Shown here: positions 8,618 to 16,766 of the stretch, in pieces
Position numbering within the stretch: position 1 is the stretch's first letter
Layout of the letters: each line of letters opens with the position of its first letter
NCBI GenBank assembly: GCA_937978655.1
Contig: CALJUX010000004.1
Location: 29,145-93,144 of the forward strand
Source: an uncultured Chromatiaceae bacterium
Lineage (GTDB): Bacteria; Pseudomonadota; Gammaproteobacteria; Enterobacterales; Alteromonadaceae
DNA: 64,000 nucleotides
Direction of reading: 5' to 3'
Translations under genes and position numbers: made by a program
The notes under the pieces: model-generated
The model's database searches: none
What the model saw: the letters and a program-made list of their open reading frames with translations, nothing else
What the model was told of the DNA's origin: nothing

Positions 8618-9820
8618 ATGCCGGCGTTTAGCCCTTTTACCCCGGAACAAGCCGCCATTTTTGCCAATGATCACAGTGCTTTGTTTGGCGAGCACAGTCA
8701 GCTGCAAAGCGCAGCTGTCGGTGTGAACACCCAAAACCGCCTGTTCCGGGTGAAAAATCAGTTTGGTACCAGCCTGATTGTCAAACAAGTGCTGCCTTAT
8801 ATTGGCGGCGCCGGCGAAAGCTGGGTACCGACGCAGGACCGGGCGCGGATTGAAGCGGAGCTGTTGAAAATTCATGGCGCGCTGGTGCCGGACCATGTGG
8901 TCGAAGTGCTGCATTATGATGCCGGCTGTTCTGCTTTGTTACTGGAAGATCTGAGCCAGCTGCAACTGCTGCGCACTGGCCTCATTGGCGGCAAACAATA
9001 TCCGCTGCTGGCTGAACATATCAGTACTTATCTGGCGCATTGCAGTTTTTACACCTCAGATTTTGCGCTGGACGGCCCGTTCAAAAAAGCCCGTACCGCG
9101 CAATTTCTCAATCCACAACTTTGCCTGATGAGCGAAGAGCTGTTTTTCACCGACCCTTATTGCAACCACGACCGCAATCAGTTTGATATGGCGCTGCGTC
9201 CGCTGGTGCAGCAGCTGTGGTTTGACGAAGCGGTGAAAGCCGAAGTGGCTGAACTCAAAGCTAAATTTGAGTCCTGCCCGCAGGCGTTGTTACACGGCGA
9301 CCTGCAGCTTGGCAGTATTTTTGTCGGCAGCGGGCACACTAAAGTCATAGACGGCGAATACGCTTTTTATGGCCCGATTGGTTTTGATTTGGGCAATTTT
9401 CTCGGCAGTTTATTGCTGCATTACACCGCGCTGCCGGGTCTTATCGCCGAACCTGCGCACCGTCAGCAACAAGCCGATTATCTGCGCCAGCAAATCGAAC
9501 AAACCGAGGCGCTGTTTTGCCAGAAATTTCTGGCGTTGGCGGCGCGCAATACCAAAGACATCGCGCTGCAAAGTGAACGCTACCAGCAGCGTTTTGTCGC
9601 TCAGGTGGTCAAAGACGCGTTAGGTTATGCCGGCTGCGAAATGCTGCGCCGGGTGATTGGTCAGCAAAAAGTGGCGGATTTTTGCACCATCAAAGATAAA
9701 CGACTGAAGCTGCAGTGCGAAACCAGCGCCTTACAGCTCGGCCACAAATTGCTGTTGCAGCACGCCGAACTCAGCAGTGTCAGCACTGTGCTAGGCTGGT
9801 TACAGCAACAACAAAGCTAA
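8618..9820 (+). CDS. mtnK: S-methyl-5-thioribose kinase
   Basis: 400 residues, the usual MtnK length. Motifs: VGVNTQNRLFRV, IVKQVLPY with the ATP-site Lys, GESWVPTQDRARIEAE, HGDLQLGSIFV (catalytic loop, HGDLxxGS) and VIDGEYAFYGPIGFDLGN with the metal-binding region. It phosphorylates methylthioribose on the way from methylthioadenosine back to methionine. GGGAG precedes the ATG. No mtnA or other salvage gene lies next to it, so the remaining pathway must be elsewhere or absent. The usual DPE of the metal site reads DGE here, a small deviation. Confidence 0.92.
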   Translation: MPAFSPFTPEQAAIFANDHSALFGEHSQLQSAAVGVNTQNRLFRVKNQFGTSLIVKQVLPYIGGAGESWVPTQDRARIEAELLKIHGALVPDHVVEVLHYDAGCSALLLEDLSQLQLLRTGLIGGKQYPLLAEHISTYLAHCSFYTSDFALDGPFKKARTAQFLNPQLCLMSEELFFTDPYCNHDRNQFDMALRPLVQQLWFDEAVKAEVAELKAKFESCPQALLHGDLQLGSIFVGSGHTKVIDGEYAFYGPIGFDLGNFLGSLLLHYTALPGLIAEPAHRQQQADYLRQQIEQTEALFCQKFLALAARNTKDIALQSERYQQRFVAQVVKDALGYAGCEMLRRVIGQQKVADFCTIKDKRLKLQCETSALQLGHKLLLQHAELSSVSTVLGWLQQQQS

Positions 9821-9850
9821 TCCTCTTCAGTACCCATCAGGGAGCCCGGC

Positions 9851-10213
9851 ATGGAAAAAATCAACGGTATCGGCGGCGTGTTTATCCGCGCCCGCGACCC
9901 ACAAAAACTCGCCGCCTGGTATCAACAGTACCTCGGCGTCAGTATCGACGCGGGGCAGACTTATGGCTGCCTGATTGCAAAGGCAGACGATATGACGGTC
10001 TGGTCCACTTTTTCTCAGGACACCGACTACTTCGGCAACCGCCAGCAACAATGTATGGTGAACTACCGGGTCAACGATTTAGACGCGATGCTGGCGCAAT
10101 TACGGGCCGGCGGTGCTGTCGTCGATGACAAAATCCAGGACGAAGATTATGGCCGTTTTGGCTGGGCGACAGACCCCGAAGGGAACAGATTCGAATTATG
10201 GCAACCGAAATAA
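9851..10213 (+). CDS. VOC family protein
   Basis: 120 residues, a single glyoxalase/bleomycin-resistance-type domain: GGVFIRARDPQKLAAWYQQYLGV at the N-terminus, MVNYRVNDLDAMLAQLRAGGA in the middle and WATDPEGNRFELWQP at the end. The first metal-ligand position is not an obvious His (GIGGVFI), so metal binding is uncertain. GGGAG lies 6 bases before ATG. The next gene begins inside its last codons, so the two are probably co-translated. Function unknown. Confidence 0.85.
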   Translation: MEKINGIGGVFIRARDPQKLAAWYQQYLGVSIDAGQTYGCLIAKADDMTVWSTFSQDTDYFGNRQQQCMVNYRVNDLDAMLAQLRAGGAVVDDKIQDEDYGRFGWATDPEGNRFELWQPK

Positions 10214-11181
10214 TCCGCCGCGGCAAGCAGCGTTTTTACCCGCGTAAACCCAGTTTTTTACAGTTAAAAACCGCCAAAGCGCGCTGCATCTGGCGCCGTG
10301 GCGACCACAATGCCTTTACTGATTTAGTCTGGTTTCGCGGCGCGTTGTTTTGTGTATTCCGTGAAGCCTATGCCCATGTGTCGCCAGATGGTGCACTGCG
10401 GATTTTGAAAAGCAGCAATGGCGGCAAAGACTGGCATTCAGTGGCCTGTATCCGCAGCAACTACGCCGACCTTCGCGACGGCAAGCTGATTGCGATGCCA
10501 GATGGCCGGCTGCAACTGCTCGGCGCCGGCGCTTTGCATGACCGCAGTCAGGGTTCGCATCAGTCTTATGTCTGGTTATCCGATGACGGCGAGCACTGGA
10601 GTGACGCCCGGCCTTGCGGTGACATCAATATCTGGCTGTGGCGGCTGACCTGGCACCAAGACACTGCCTGGGCCGTTGGCTACAGCTGCACCGATCAGCG
10701 TTTCGTCCGGCTGTATAAAAGTGACGATGGTGTCAATTTTGCGCCCTGGGTCAGTACGCTGAATAACGCCGGTTACCCGAATGAATCCGGCCTGCTGTTT
10801 TTGCCGGATGGCCGCGCTTTGTGCCTGCTGCGACGCGACCCGCATGTCGGTTTACTCGGCATCGCCGCGCCGCCCTATTTCGACTGGCAGTGGCGCGAGC
10901 TGAATAAACGGATTGGCGGCCCGGCCTGTATTCAGCTGCCGGACGGCCGTATTTTGGCGGCGGTACGGCTCTATTACTACAAAGTGCGCACCAGTCTGTG
11001 CTGGCTGGATCCAAACACTGCCACGCTGCGCGAATGTCTGGTACTGCCGTCCGGCGGCGATACCAGCTACCCCGGATTAGTGCTGAATCAGGGCCTGCTG
11101 CATATTAGTTATTACTCGTCGCATCAGGGCAAAACCGCGGTGTATCACAGTGCAATCAGATGGGCTGGGTTGCCAGCCTGA
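10198..11181 (+). CDS. Sialidase-like beta-propeller protein (exo-alpha-sialidase fold)
   Basis: 327 residues without a signal peptide. Several Asp-box-like repeats are visible: SSNGGKDWHSVA near residue 77, SDDGEHWSDA near 128 and SDDGVNFAPW near 175, spaced as in six-bladed propellers. FRGALFCVFREAYAHV near residue 45 resembles the propeller strand carrying a catalytic Arg in sialidases. The absence of a signal peptide makes an extracellular sialidase role doubtful; it may be a cytoplasmic glycan or sugar-binding protein. It begins 16 bases before the stop of the VOC gene. Its stop codon lies inside the loop of a 9-bp inverted repeat. Confidence 0.72.
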   Translation: MATEIIRRGKQRFYPRKPSFLQLKTAKARCIWRRGDHNAFTDLVWFRGALFCVFREAYAHVSPDGALRILKSSNGGKDWHSVACIRSNYADLRDGKLIAMPDGRLQLLGAGALHDRSQGSHQSYVWLSDDGEHWSDARPCGDINIWLWRLTWHQDTAWAVGYSCTDQRFVRLYKSDDGVNFAPWVSTLNNAGYPNESGLLFLPDGRALCLLRRDPHVGLLGIAAPPYFDWQWRELNKRIGGPACIQLPDGRILAAVRLYYYKVRTSLCWLDPNTATLRECLVLPSGGDTSYPGLVLNQGLLHISYYSSHQGKTAVYHSAIRWAGLPA

Positions 11182-11198
11182 CACACACCGGCTGGCAA
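11170..11198 (+). terminator. Hairpin spanning the stop codon, no U-tract
   Basis: TTGCCAGCC pairs exactly with GGCTGGCAA around an 11-base loop holding the TGA stop of the propeller gene. There is no T-run, so it is more likely an mRNA 3'-end stabiliser or weak terminator than a true intrinsic terminator. Confidence 0.4.
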
Positions 11199-11307
11199 TC
11201 AGGTCTTGGCTGAAATGCCAGCTGTTAACCAGTCGGACATAAACTTCCAACAATTTGCTGGCGAATTTCGGCCAATTTCGGGAATTCCGCCGAGATACAG
11301 CAGAGAC

Positions 11308-11477
11308 TGATATACTTGCGCGCCGTTTATTCAGGTGCGTGGTCACTCCAAACCTGAACTCAGCTGACAGATCCAATTCGGCCTGCTACACCTAAGCAGG
11401 CAGTAATCTCTGCTCCGGCGGCATAAGCGCAAAGACGCTTTTTCTATAACAGTCAAACACCTAAGGGTAATCCATTG
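11308..11477 (+). promoter_or_regulatory. Extended -10 promoter and structured leader of the TonB receptor gene
   Basis: TGATATACT at 11308-11316 is a strong extended -10 element. About 155 bases of leader follow, with three hairpins: TTCAGGT/ACCTGAA (11330-11358), GCCTGCT/AGCAGGC (11381-11401) and a short AAGCG/CGCTT followed by five Ts (11425-11443), which resembles a weak terminator. The 9-mer ACACCTAAG occurs in the loop of hairpin 2 (11388-11396) and again over the ribosome binding site (11457-11465). I could not match it to cobalamin, TPP, FMN or SAM riboswitch cores. Confidence 0.45.
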
Positions 11478-13715
11478 ATGAAAAGCAAACATTCTGTGTT
11501 AGCCATGCAGATCCATGCGGCATTAGTTGTCGCGGCTGTTGGTCTTTCTCCTGTTGCCATGGCACAGGAAAGTGACAAAGCCAAACAGGACGATCAGCAA
11601 CTTGAGCGTATTACGGTCACCGCACAAAAACGGGTGCAGAGCACTCAGGAAGTGCCAATTTCAGTCGCCACTTTAGGCGGCGAAAAATTTGATGCCATTT
11701 TTGCCGGCGGTGACGACATTCAGGCGTTAGCCGTTAAAGTGCCGGGCTTGTATGCAGAATCATCCAACGGCCGTGCCGCACCACGTTTTTATATCCGTGG
11801 CCTTGGCAACACCGACTTCGACCTGGCCGCGTCTCAGCCGGTGTCGATCATCATGGACGACGTGGTGATGGAAAACGTCATCCTCAAGAGCTTCCCGTTA
11901 TTTGATATGGAAGCGGTGGAAGTGATCCGCGGCCCGCAAGGCACTCTGTTCGGTCGCAACACCACCGCCGGTATCATCAAATTTAATACCGCCAAACCGC
12001 GGCAGGATTTTGATGCCTACACCAAATTATCGGTCGGCAACCTCGGCACGCTTAACTTTGAAGGCGCCGCCGGCGGTGGCCTCAGCGACAACCTGTCAGC
12101 CCGGGTGTCGGTGCTGTCACAAAACCGTGACGACTACATCGATAACAGCTTCAAAAAAGAACAAGACGTGATGGGCGGCTTCGACGAGAAAGCCGGCCGC
12201 GTGCAGTTCCTGTATGAAAGTGGCGACATCGCCGCACTGTTAAACGTGCATGGCCGCAAACTGGACGGTACTTCCTCAGTATTCCGTGCCAACGTCTTTG
12301 ATAAAGGCAGCAGCGGCCTGAACAACAATTACGACCGTGACAGCGTGGCCTATAACCAGGGCGACAACAACTTCCAGCAATATGACAACTTCGGTGCGTC
12401 CTTCAAACTGGACGTCGACCTGAGTGCTGGCATGACTTTCACGTCGATCACCGCACAGGAAAATGCCGACGGTAAAGGCAAAGGCGATATTGACGGCGGC
12501 ACTGAAGCGGGTCCGGGTTTTATCCCGTTCCAGGCAGTCACTGAAGACCAGTTGGAAGATTTAGAGCAATTTACCCAGGAATTCCGTCTGGCCAGCGACA
12601 CTTCAGGTGACGTGGACTGGCAGGTCGGTGCCTATTACTTTGATTCGTCGTTTGGTGTGACCAGCGTCGACGGCTTTTATGGTGCCACCACTGTGTACCA
12701 TGAAAACACCAGCTGGGCGCTGTTTGGCCAAAGCACTTATAACCTGAGTGACCGCTGGGACGTCACGGCCGGTGTGCGTTACACCTATGATGAAAAAGGC
12801 TTCACTGTTGGCAAACAAAATGTCGATGGTTTTGCTTTAGTCATTGGCGCTGCACAAATTCAGAACTATGCGCCGGTTGATGTCGACGACGATGAAATCA
12901 GCTGGGAACTGGCGACCAACTACCGCGTGACTGACAACTATTCAGTATTCGGTCGTCTGGCACACGGTTTCCGCGCCCAGTCGATTCAGGGCCGCGACCT
13001 GGCGTTTGAAGGCAATCCTTCAGTCGCTGACTCAGAAACTATTGATTCGGTTGAGTTTGGTGCCAAAGCTGACCTGTTAGGCAATACCCTGCGCTTAAAC
13101 GGTGCGGTGTTCTACTACAACATCAACGACATCCAGTTGTCAGCCATCGGTGGAGCCTCACAAGGCAACGCTCTGTTAAATGCCGACAAAGGCACCGGTT
13201 ACGGCTTCGAAGTGGACGCCGACTGGCGCGTCACATCCAGCCTGACGCTGGGCGGCGGTTTCAGCTACAACGACACTGAGCTGAAAGATGCCAACCTGCT
13301 GGTGGCCACTTGTGGTTCAGGCGCCTGTACGCCGACCGACCGCTTAAACGCGCAAGGCCGGGCTTATGTCGACGGCAACCCGTTCCCGCAAGCACCAAAA
13401 ACCATTCTGACGCTGAATGGCCGTTATGATTTCCCGGTGCAAGGCGGTGAGGTGTATCTCTATGGCGATATCGCCTTCCAGGGCAAAACCAATCTGTTCC
13501 TGTACGAAGCCAAAGAGTTTGCTGTCGATGACAACCAGGAAGCCGGTCTGCGTATCGGTTACCTGAACTATGACGGCAACTATGAAGTGGCGTTGTTTGG
13601 CCGCAATATCACCGATGAAGACAACGTCAAAGGTGCGATTGATTTCAACAACAACACTGGTTTTGTCAACGAACCACGGATCATCGGCGTCGAGTTTAAG
13701 AAGAACTTCTTCTGA
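11478..13715 (+). CDS. TonB-dependent outer membrane receptor
   Basis: 745 residues. The signal peptide ends near residue 29 (PVAMA). The TonB box/mature start is ERITVTAQKR, and the plug domain runs from about residue 55 to 160 with FYIRGLGN, VSIIMDDV and VEVIRGPQGTLFGRNTTAGIIKF. The beta barrel continues to a terminal Phe (KKNFF), as needed for outer membrane insertion. It belongs to the large group with long plugs annotated as siderophore/carbohydrate receptors; the ligand is unknown. ATG at 11478 is preferred to the TTG one codon earlier. It lies downstream of a long structured leader and is followed by a strong terminator, so it is monocistronic. Confidence 0.95.
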   Translation: MKSKHSVLAMQIHAALVVAAVGLSPVAMAQESDKAKQDDQQLERITVTAQKRVQSTQEVPISVATLGGEKFDAIFAGGDDIQALAVKVPGLYAESSNGRAAPRFYIRGLGNTDFDLAASQPVSIIMDDVVMENVILKSFPLFDMEAVEVIRGPQGTLFGRNTTAGIIKFNTAKPRQDFDAYTKLSVGNLGTLNFEGAAGGGLSDNLSARVSVLSQNRDDYIDNSFKKEQDVMGGFDEKAGRVQFLYESGDIAALLNVHGRKLDGTSSVFRANVFDKGSSGLNNNYDRDSVAYNQGDNNFQQYDNFGASFKLDVDLSAGMTFTSITAQENADGKGKGDIDGGTEAGPGFIPFQAVTEDQLEDLEQFTQEFRLASDTSGDVDWQVGAYYFDSSFGVTSVDGFYGATTVYHENTSWALFGQSTYNLSDRWDVTAGVRYTYDEKGFTVGKQNVDGFALVIGAAQIQNYAPVDVDDDEISWELATNYRVTDNYSVFGRLAHGFRAQSIQGRDLAFEGNPSVADSETIDSVEFGAKADLLGNTLRLNGAVFYYNINDIQLSAIGGASQGNALLNADKGTGYGFEVDADWRVTSSLTLGGGFSYNDTELKDANLLVATCGSGACTPTDRLNAQGRAYVDGNPFPQAPKTILTLNGRYDFPVQGGEVYLYGDIAFQGKTNLFLYEAKEFAVDDNQEAGLRIGYLNYDGNYEVALFGRNITDEDNVKGAIDFNNNTGFVNEPRIIGVEFKKNFF

Positions 13716-13736
13716 TCATAAGCCGATATGAATGTG

Positions 13737-13767
13737 AAAAAGGAGCTGCTTGCAGCTCCTTTTTTTG
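13737..13767 (+). terminator. Bidirectional terminator after the TonB receptor gene
   Basis: AGGAGCTG and CAGCTCCT pair around a CTTG loop, with As on the left and seven Ts on the right. The convergent gene ends at 13771, so it may serve both. Confidence 0.9.
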
Positions 13768-13770
13768 TTT

Positions 13771-14412
13771 TTATTTCAGCTGGATACTGTTTTTTTCGCG
13801 ACCAACATAAACAGTGAAAACGCCATTTTCACTCTGCGTAGCGAATTGATAGGCATGGTCGGAGAAGCCCGACACTTCCAGGGCGCTGCCGATAGAAACA
13901 CCAAGACGCAATGCATCCTGATCTTCGTTGTAAATCTGCACGCGGCACAACGAATGCCGGCACTCAATGTCTTTGACCTTTAAGTTTTGCAATAACTCCG
14001 ACTGCTGAAACATCACGCCGAGCTGACGGCTGAATTCCGGTGCCCAGCTAAAATCGATCTGCTGATCGCCAAAATCAGTTGCCGCATCTGTGGAGACTTG
14101 TGCCGTTGCTACAGGCTCAGCCGCCTCTTCCTCCGGTTGTTCAGTTTCGGTCAGCGTCTTTGCTGCCGGCAGATTTGGCTGCACAGCCTTAGCTCTGTTA
14201 TCGCCGCTGGTGGCCGGGAGATCCTGGGCCACAGCAGTCTGCGTGATTTCAGTCACCTGCACCGGCTGAGGTTCAGCCTGAGTCGTCTGCGGCAGTGTGG
14301 TGACCGCCTGCAGCCTTTCCAGTTGTTGTTGCAAACTGAGGGTGTAGAAAATCAACCCGGCGATAATCAAGCTTTGTACAACCAATACTACACGCATCAA
14401 TATCCCTATCAT
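13771..14412 (-). CDS. Membrane-anchored protein of unknown function
   Basis: 213 residues. One N-terminal transmembrane helix (residues 5-25, VVLVVQSLIIAGLIFYTL) is followed by a short coiled-coil-like stretch (LQQQLERLQ) and a Thr/Ala/Glu/Pro-rich linker to about residue 115. A small folded C-terminal domain follows, with IECRHSLCRVQIYNED and two Cys that could form a disulfide. The C-terminal part looks like conserved periplasmic domains of Alteromonadales (CxxSxCxV pattern), but I know no function. The start is uncertain by a few codons. It lies alone between the TonB receptor and a divergent lipoprotein gene. Confidence 0.75.
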   Translation of the reverse strand: MIGILMRVVLVVQSLIIAGLIFYTLSLQQQLERLQAVTTLPQTTQAEPQPVQVTEITQTAVAQDLPATSGDNRAKAVQPNLPAAKTLTETEQPEEEAAEPVATAQVSTDAATDFGDQQIDFSWAPEFSRQLGVMFQQSELLQNLKVKDIECRHSLCRVQIYNEDQDALRLGVSIGSALEVSGFSDHAYQFATQSENGVFTVYVGREKNSIQLK

Positions 14413-14652
14413 TCATATAGCTCATTCGGCCACAGCACCGTAAGACGCCGATCTTGGCAGCAACCACAAATATTTGTAAGGCAAACAGTTAAAAATATAT
14501 AACAAATTAGAAAACAAAATTAATCAGCAATGGCTGCTGAACCTGCAACAAGCAGCACCACCCCAAATCACACCCGCTGGTCACCGCTGGCGGCACAGTG
14601 CCAGTGCCGCGCTTTAGGCTCCGTCATTCCACACTTTCGCGGGACTGACGCT

Positions 14653-15477
14653 ATGCGCTGTGATCACTGGCGGTTTATCTGGCTGATTTCGTTATTTTTA
14701 CTGGCATGTGGCGGCCAGCAAACCAGCACGGCACCTGCGGTGAGCGCGCCGCCGCTAGCCAATAACCCGCCAACACCAGACCCGCTGCCGGGCGAAAATC
14801 TGCAAGTTCCGGACAACCGGACGCAGGACCCGCTGCAAGTTCTGCTGTTTGGCAACAGCCACAGCGGCAGCCACAATCTGCCCGGCACTTTGCAATTGCT
14901 GTTACAACAGGGCACCGGCAAGACGGTTGGCGCCGTGCGCGCCGGCGGGGCGGCTTATCTGGATGAGCGGCTGGACGATCAGGTCAGCCGGCCTTTGCTG
15001 GAGTCTGGCCGCTGGACTCATCTCATTCTGCAGGCGCAGAAATATTCAACCAGCGGGCTCTATCACTATTCAACGGCTGGCGCGAAAAGCTGGATCGCCC
15101 TGGCCAAAGCGCGCGGGATCACTCCAGTACTGTTTCCGGAGCATCCACGCGCCGGCAACAATGAAGAAGGCATGCGAATTTATCAGCTGCATCAGCAAAT
15201 TGCTGCCGAACAGGCCGCTTGCGTCGCGCCGGTGGGCCCGGTTTGGGATCAGGTGCTGCAACAATGGCCAGATCTGCAGCTGCACAGCGCTGATGGCAAT
15301 CATGCGGCCCCGGCGGGCGCTTTACTGACCGCGTACATCCTGTATCAGGTGATCAGTGGCAAACCGGCAGAGCAGCTGGCCGATCTGCCGGCACTGGCGG
15401 TTCCGCCAGCGGTGCAGCGCATTTTACGACAGGCGGCAAGCGCAGGCTTACGCCAGTATCCGGCATGCCCATTTTAG
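14653..15477 (+). CDS. SGNH-hydrolase-like lipoprotein
   Basis: 274 residues from MRCDHWRF; lipobox LLAC with Cys at residue 19, then a Pro-rich linker. The folded part starts with VLLFGNSHSGSHNLP, matching the GNS form of SGNH block I (catalytic Ser), and ends with DGNHAAPAGALLTAYILY, the block V DxxH pair. An esterase or deacylase acting at the outer membrane or in the periplasm is inferred. The frame is open 41 codons further upstream, but the lipoprotein signal sets the start at 14653. The substrate is unknown. Confidence 0.78.
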   Translation: MRCDHWRFIWLISLFLLACGGQQTSTAPAVSAPPLANNPPTPDPLPGENLQVPDNRTQDPLQVLLFGNSHSGSHNLPGTLQLLLQQGTGKTVGAVRAGGAAYLDERLDDQVSRPLLESGRWTHLILQAQKYSTSGLYHYSTAGAKSWIALAKARGITPVLFPEHPRAGNNEEGMRIYQLHQQIAAEQAACVAPVGPVWDQVLQQWPDLQLHSADGNHAAPAGALLTAYILYQVISGKPAEQLADLPALAVPPAVQRILRQAASAGLRQYPACPF

Positions 15478-15596
15478 TGGTTTGGCCAAAAAATTCGCAG
15501 CAATTGCATTTTGCGGCAATTTTTTGCTCAAGTTGCGGCAAGTTCCTGCCGATAACGCAGCTATAGTCTGTCTAAGCCACGCAGGGAACTACCACC

Positions 15597-16223
15597 ATGA
15601 GTATCCAACCGACCGTCAATAGCGCCGCCAGCCGTTATCAGGCCAACAGTCCGACCGAATCCAGCAATACAACTATCAACAACCAAACCACTAAACCCAG
15701 CGCCAGCGAATTATCCGCTGAAAACCGGCGTCAGCTGAATCAAACCATTCTGGACAATCAGCTGTCGCTCAGTCTGCAATCCGACAATAAAGCGATGAAT
15801 CTGCTGTATCGCGCCATCAGCGACGCGGTAGAAAAACGCCTGGCCGGCCAGGCACCGCAAAAAGCAGACGACGGCACCGAGGCCACCGCAGAAACCGGCC
15901 TGAATAAAACTTACAGCAACGAAGACACGTCCCCGCAGGCAACTGCCGATCGCATCGTCGGTTTCGCCACTAACTTTTATCAGGCATTTCGCGAGCAAAA
16001 CCCGGAACTGAATGACGAAGACGGCCTCGAGCAATTTATGCAGGAAATTGGCAAAGGCATTGATCAGGGCTTTGCCGACGCCCGTGACATTCTGACCGGG
16101 CTGAAAAAACTGGAAGGTAAAGTGGCGTCCGATATCGACGAGACTTATGGCTTGATCCAAAAAGGTTTGCAGGACTTCAGAGAACGCATGCAGCAACCGA
16201 AAGATCAGGCTGCTGCTGAATAA
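15597..16223 (+). CDS. DUF5610 domain protein
   Basis: 208 residues, no signal peptide or membrane segment. The N-terminal 60 residues are Ser/Thr/Asn/Gln-rich and probably disordered. The C-terminal 110 residues (TADRIVGFATNFYQAFREQNPEL, FMQEIGKGIDQGFADARDILTGL, SDIDETYGLIQKGLQDF) form the helical DUF5610 domain as I recall it. Proteins of this type are common in Alteromonadales and Vibrionales; no function is established. The abundance of short polar repeats and the lack of export signal resemble flagellar hook-length or chaperone-like accessory proteins, which is only a guess. Confidence 0.8.
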   Translation: MSIQPTVNSAASRYQANSPTESSNTTINNQTTKPSASELSAENRRQLNQTILDNQLSLSLQSDNKAMNLLYRAISDAVEKRLAGQAPQKADDGTEATAETGLNKTYSNEDTSPQATADRIVGFATNFYQAFREQNPELNDEDGLEQFMQEIGKGIDQGFADARDILTGLKKLEGKVASDIDETYGLIQKGLQDFRERMQQPKDQAAAE

Positions 16224-16237
16224 CTGACCACAAGGCT

Positions 16238-16633
16238 TTAGTCGCGGCGGCAGGTGCCGCTGTCGCAGCGCGCCTGCCCGATCAGCCAATACGACACCCG
16301 ATAGCGGTTGGCGGCAAACCACAAATAAACTTTATCAGCAAACCAACGAATGACAGGCCAGCGTAAAAACGCCGTTCGGTGGCCTTTGCCGACGGCCGAC
16401 CAGGCGGCGTGGGTTGAATCCAGCCCGCGTAAAATGCGGCCATCGGCGGTCAGCGCCAACAAAATCCGTCCGGCTTCAGCCGCATCGATGTGCGGGTACA
16501 GCGCCGGCATATCGGCCTGCTGAATATCCACCAGCGTCAGCGCTTTTGCTGCAGGGTCCAGCCGGCGCAACTGCGTCATTTCGCGTACGCACAGTGGACA
16601 AAAGCCATCATAAAAAATGGTCAGCGTCGCCAT
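16238..16633 (-). CDS. DCC family thiol-disulfide oxidoreductase-like protein (DUF393)
   Basis: 131 residues. The N-terminus has IFYDGFCPLCVREM with the DxxCxxC motif that names the DCC family, and the remainder matches DUF393 (LVDIQQADMPAL, GRILRGLDSTHAAW, WFADKVYLWFAANRYRVS). The thioredoxin-like fold suggests redox activity, but the family is uncharacterised. GGGGAA sits 6 bases before the ATG at 16633, and the open frame upstream lacks family similarity. The extreme C-terminus carries CDSGTC, two further cysteines. It lies downstream of ppc on the same strand, with a terminator between. Confidence 0.88.
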   Translation of the reverse strand: MATLTIFYDGFCPLCVREMTQLRRLDPAAKALTLVDIQQADMPALYPHIDAAEAGRILLALTADGRILRGLDSTHAAWSAVGKGHRTAFLRWPVIRWFADKVYLWFAANRYRVSYWLIGQARCDSGTCRRD

Positions 16634-16709
16634 GTGAAGTTCCCCGTGTGTTATCGCCCTGATAGTGCTGATAAAGTTACGCTTGAAGCTCAAGCCCGAT
16701 CACCGCACT

Positions 16710-16753
16710 AAAAAACAAAAAGCCCGCTCCGGCTAAGCGGAAACGGGCTTTTA
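16710..16753 (-). terminator. Rho-independent terminator of ppc
   Basis: Read on the minus strand, AGCCCG pairs with CGGGCT around an inner CCGC/GCGG-type hairpin, followed by TTTTTGTTTTT. It lies 14 bases after the ppc stop codon. Confidence 0.85.
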
Positions 16754-16766
16754 CCTCTAACCCGGT

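Noticed and set aside
10198..11181. Secreted sialidase feeding the TonB receptor as a glycan-use locus
   Set aside because: The propeller has no signal peptide, the receptor has its own promoter and terminator, and no sialic acid catabolic genes are present.
15711..16322. 203-codon leftward open frame opposite the DUF5610 gene
   Set aside because: The plus-strand frame has a plausible start and the DUF5610 pattern; the antisense product lacks family motifs and overlaps the DCC gene's 3' end in a different frame.
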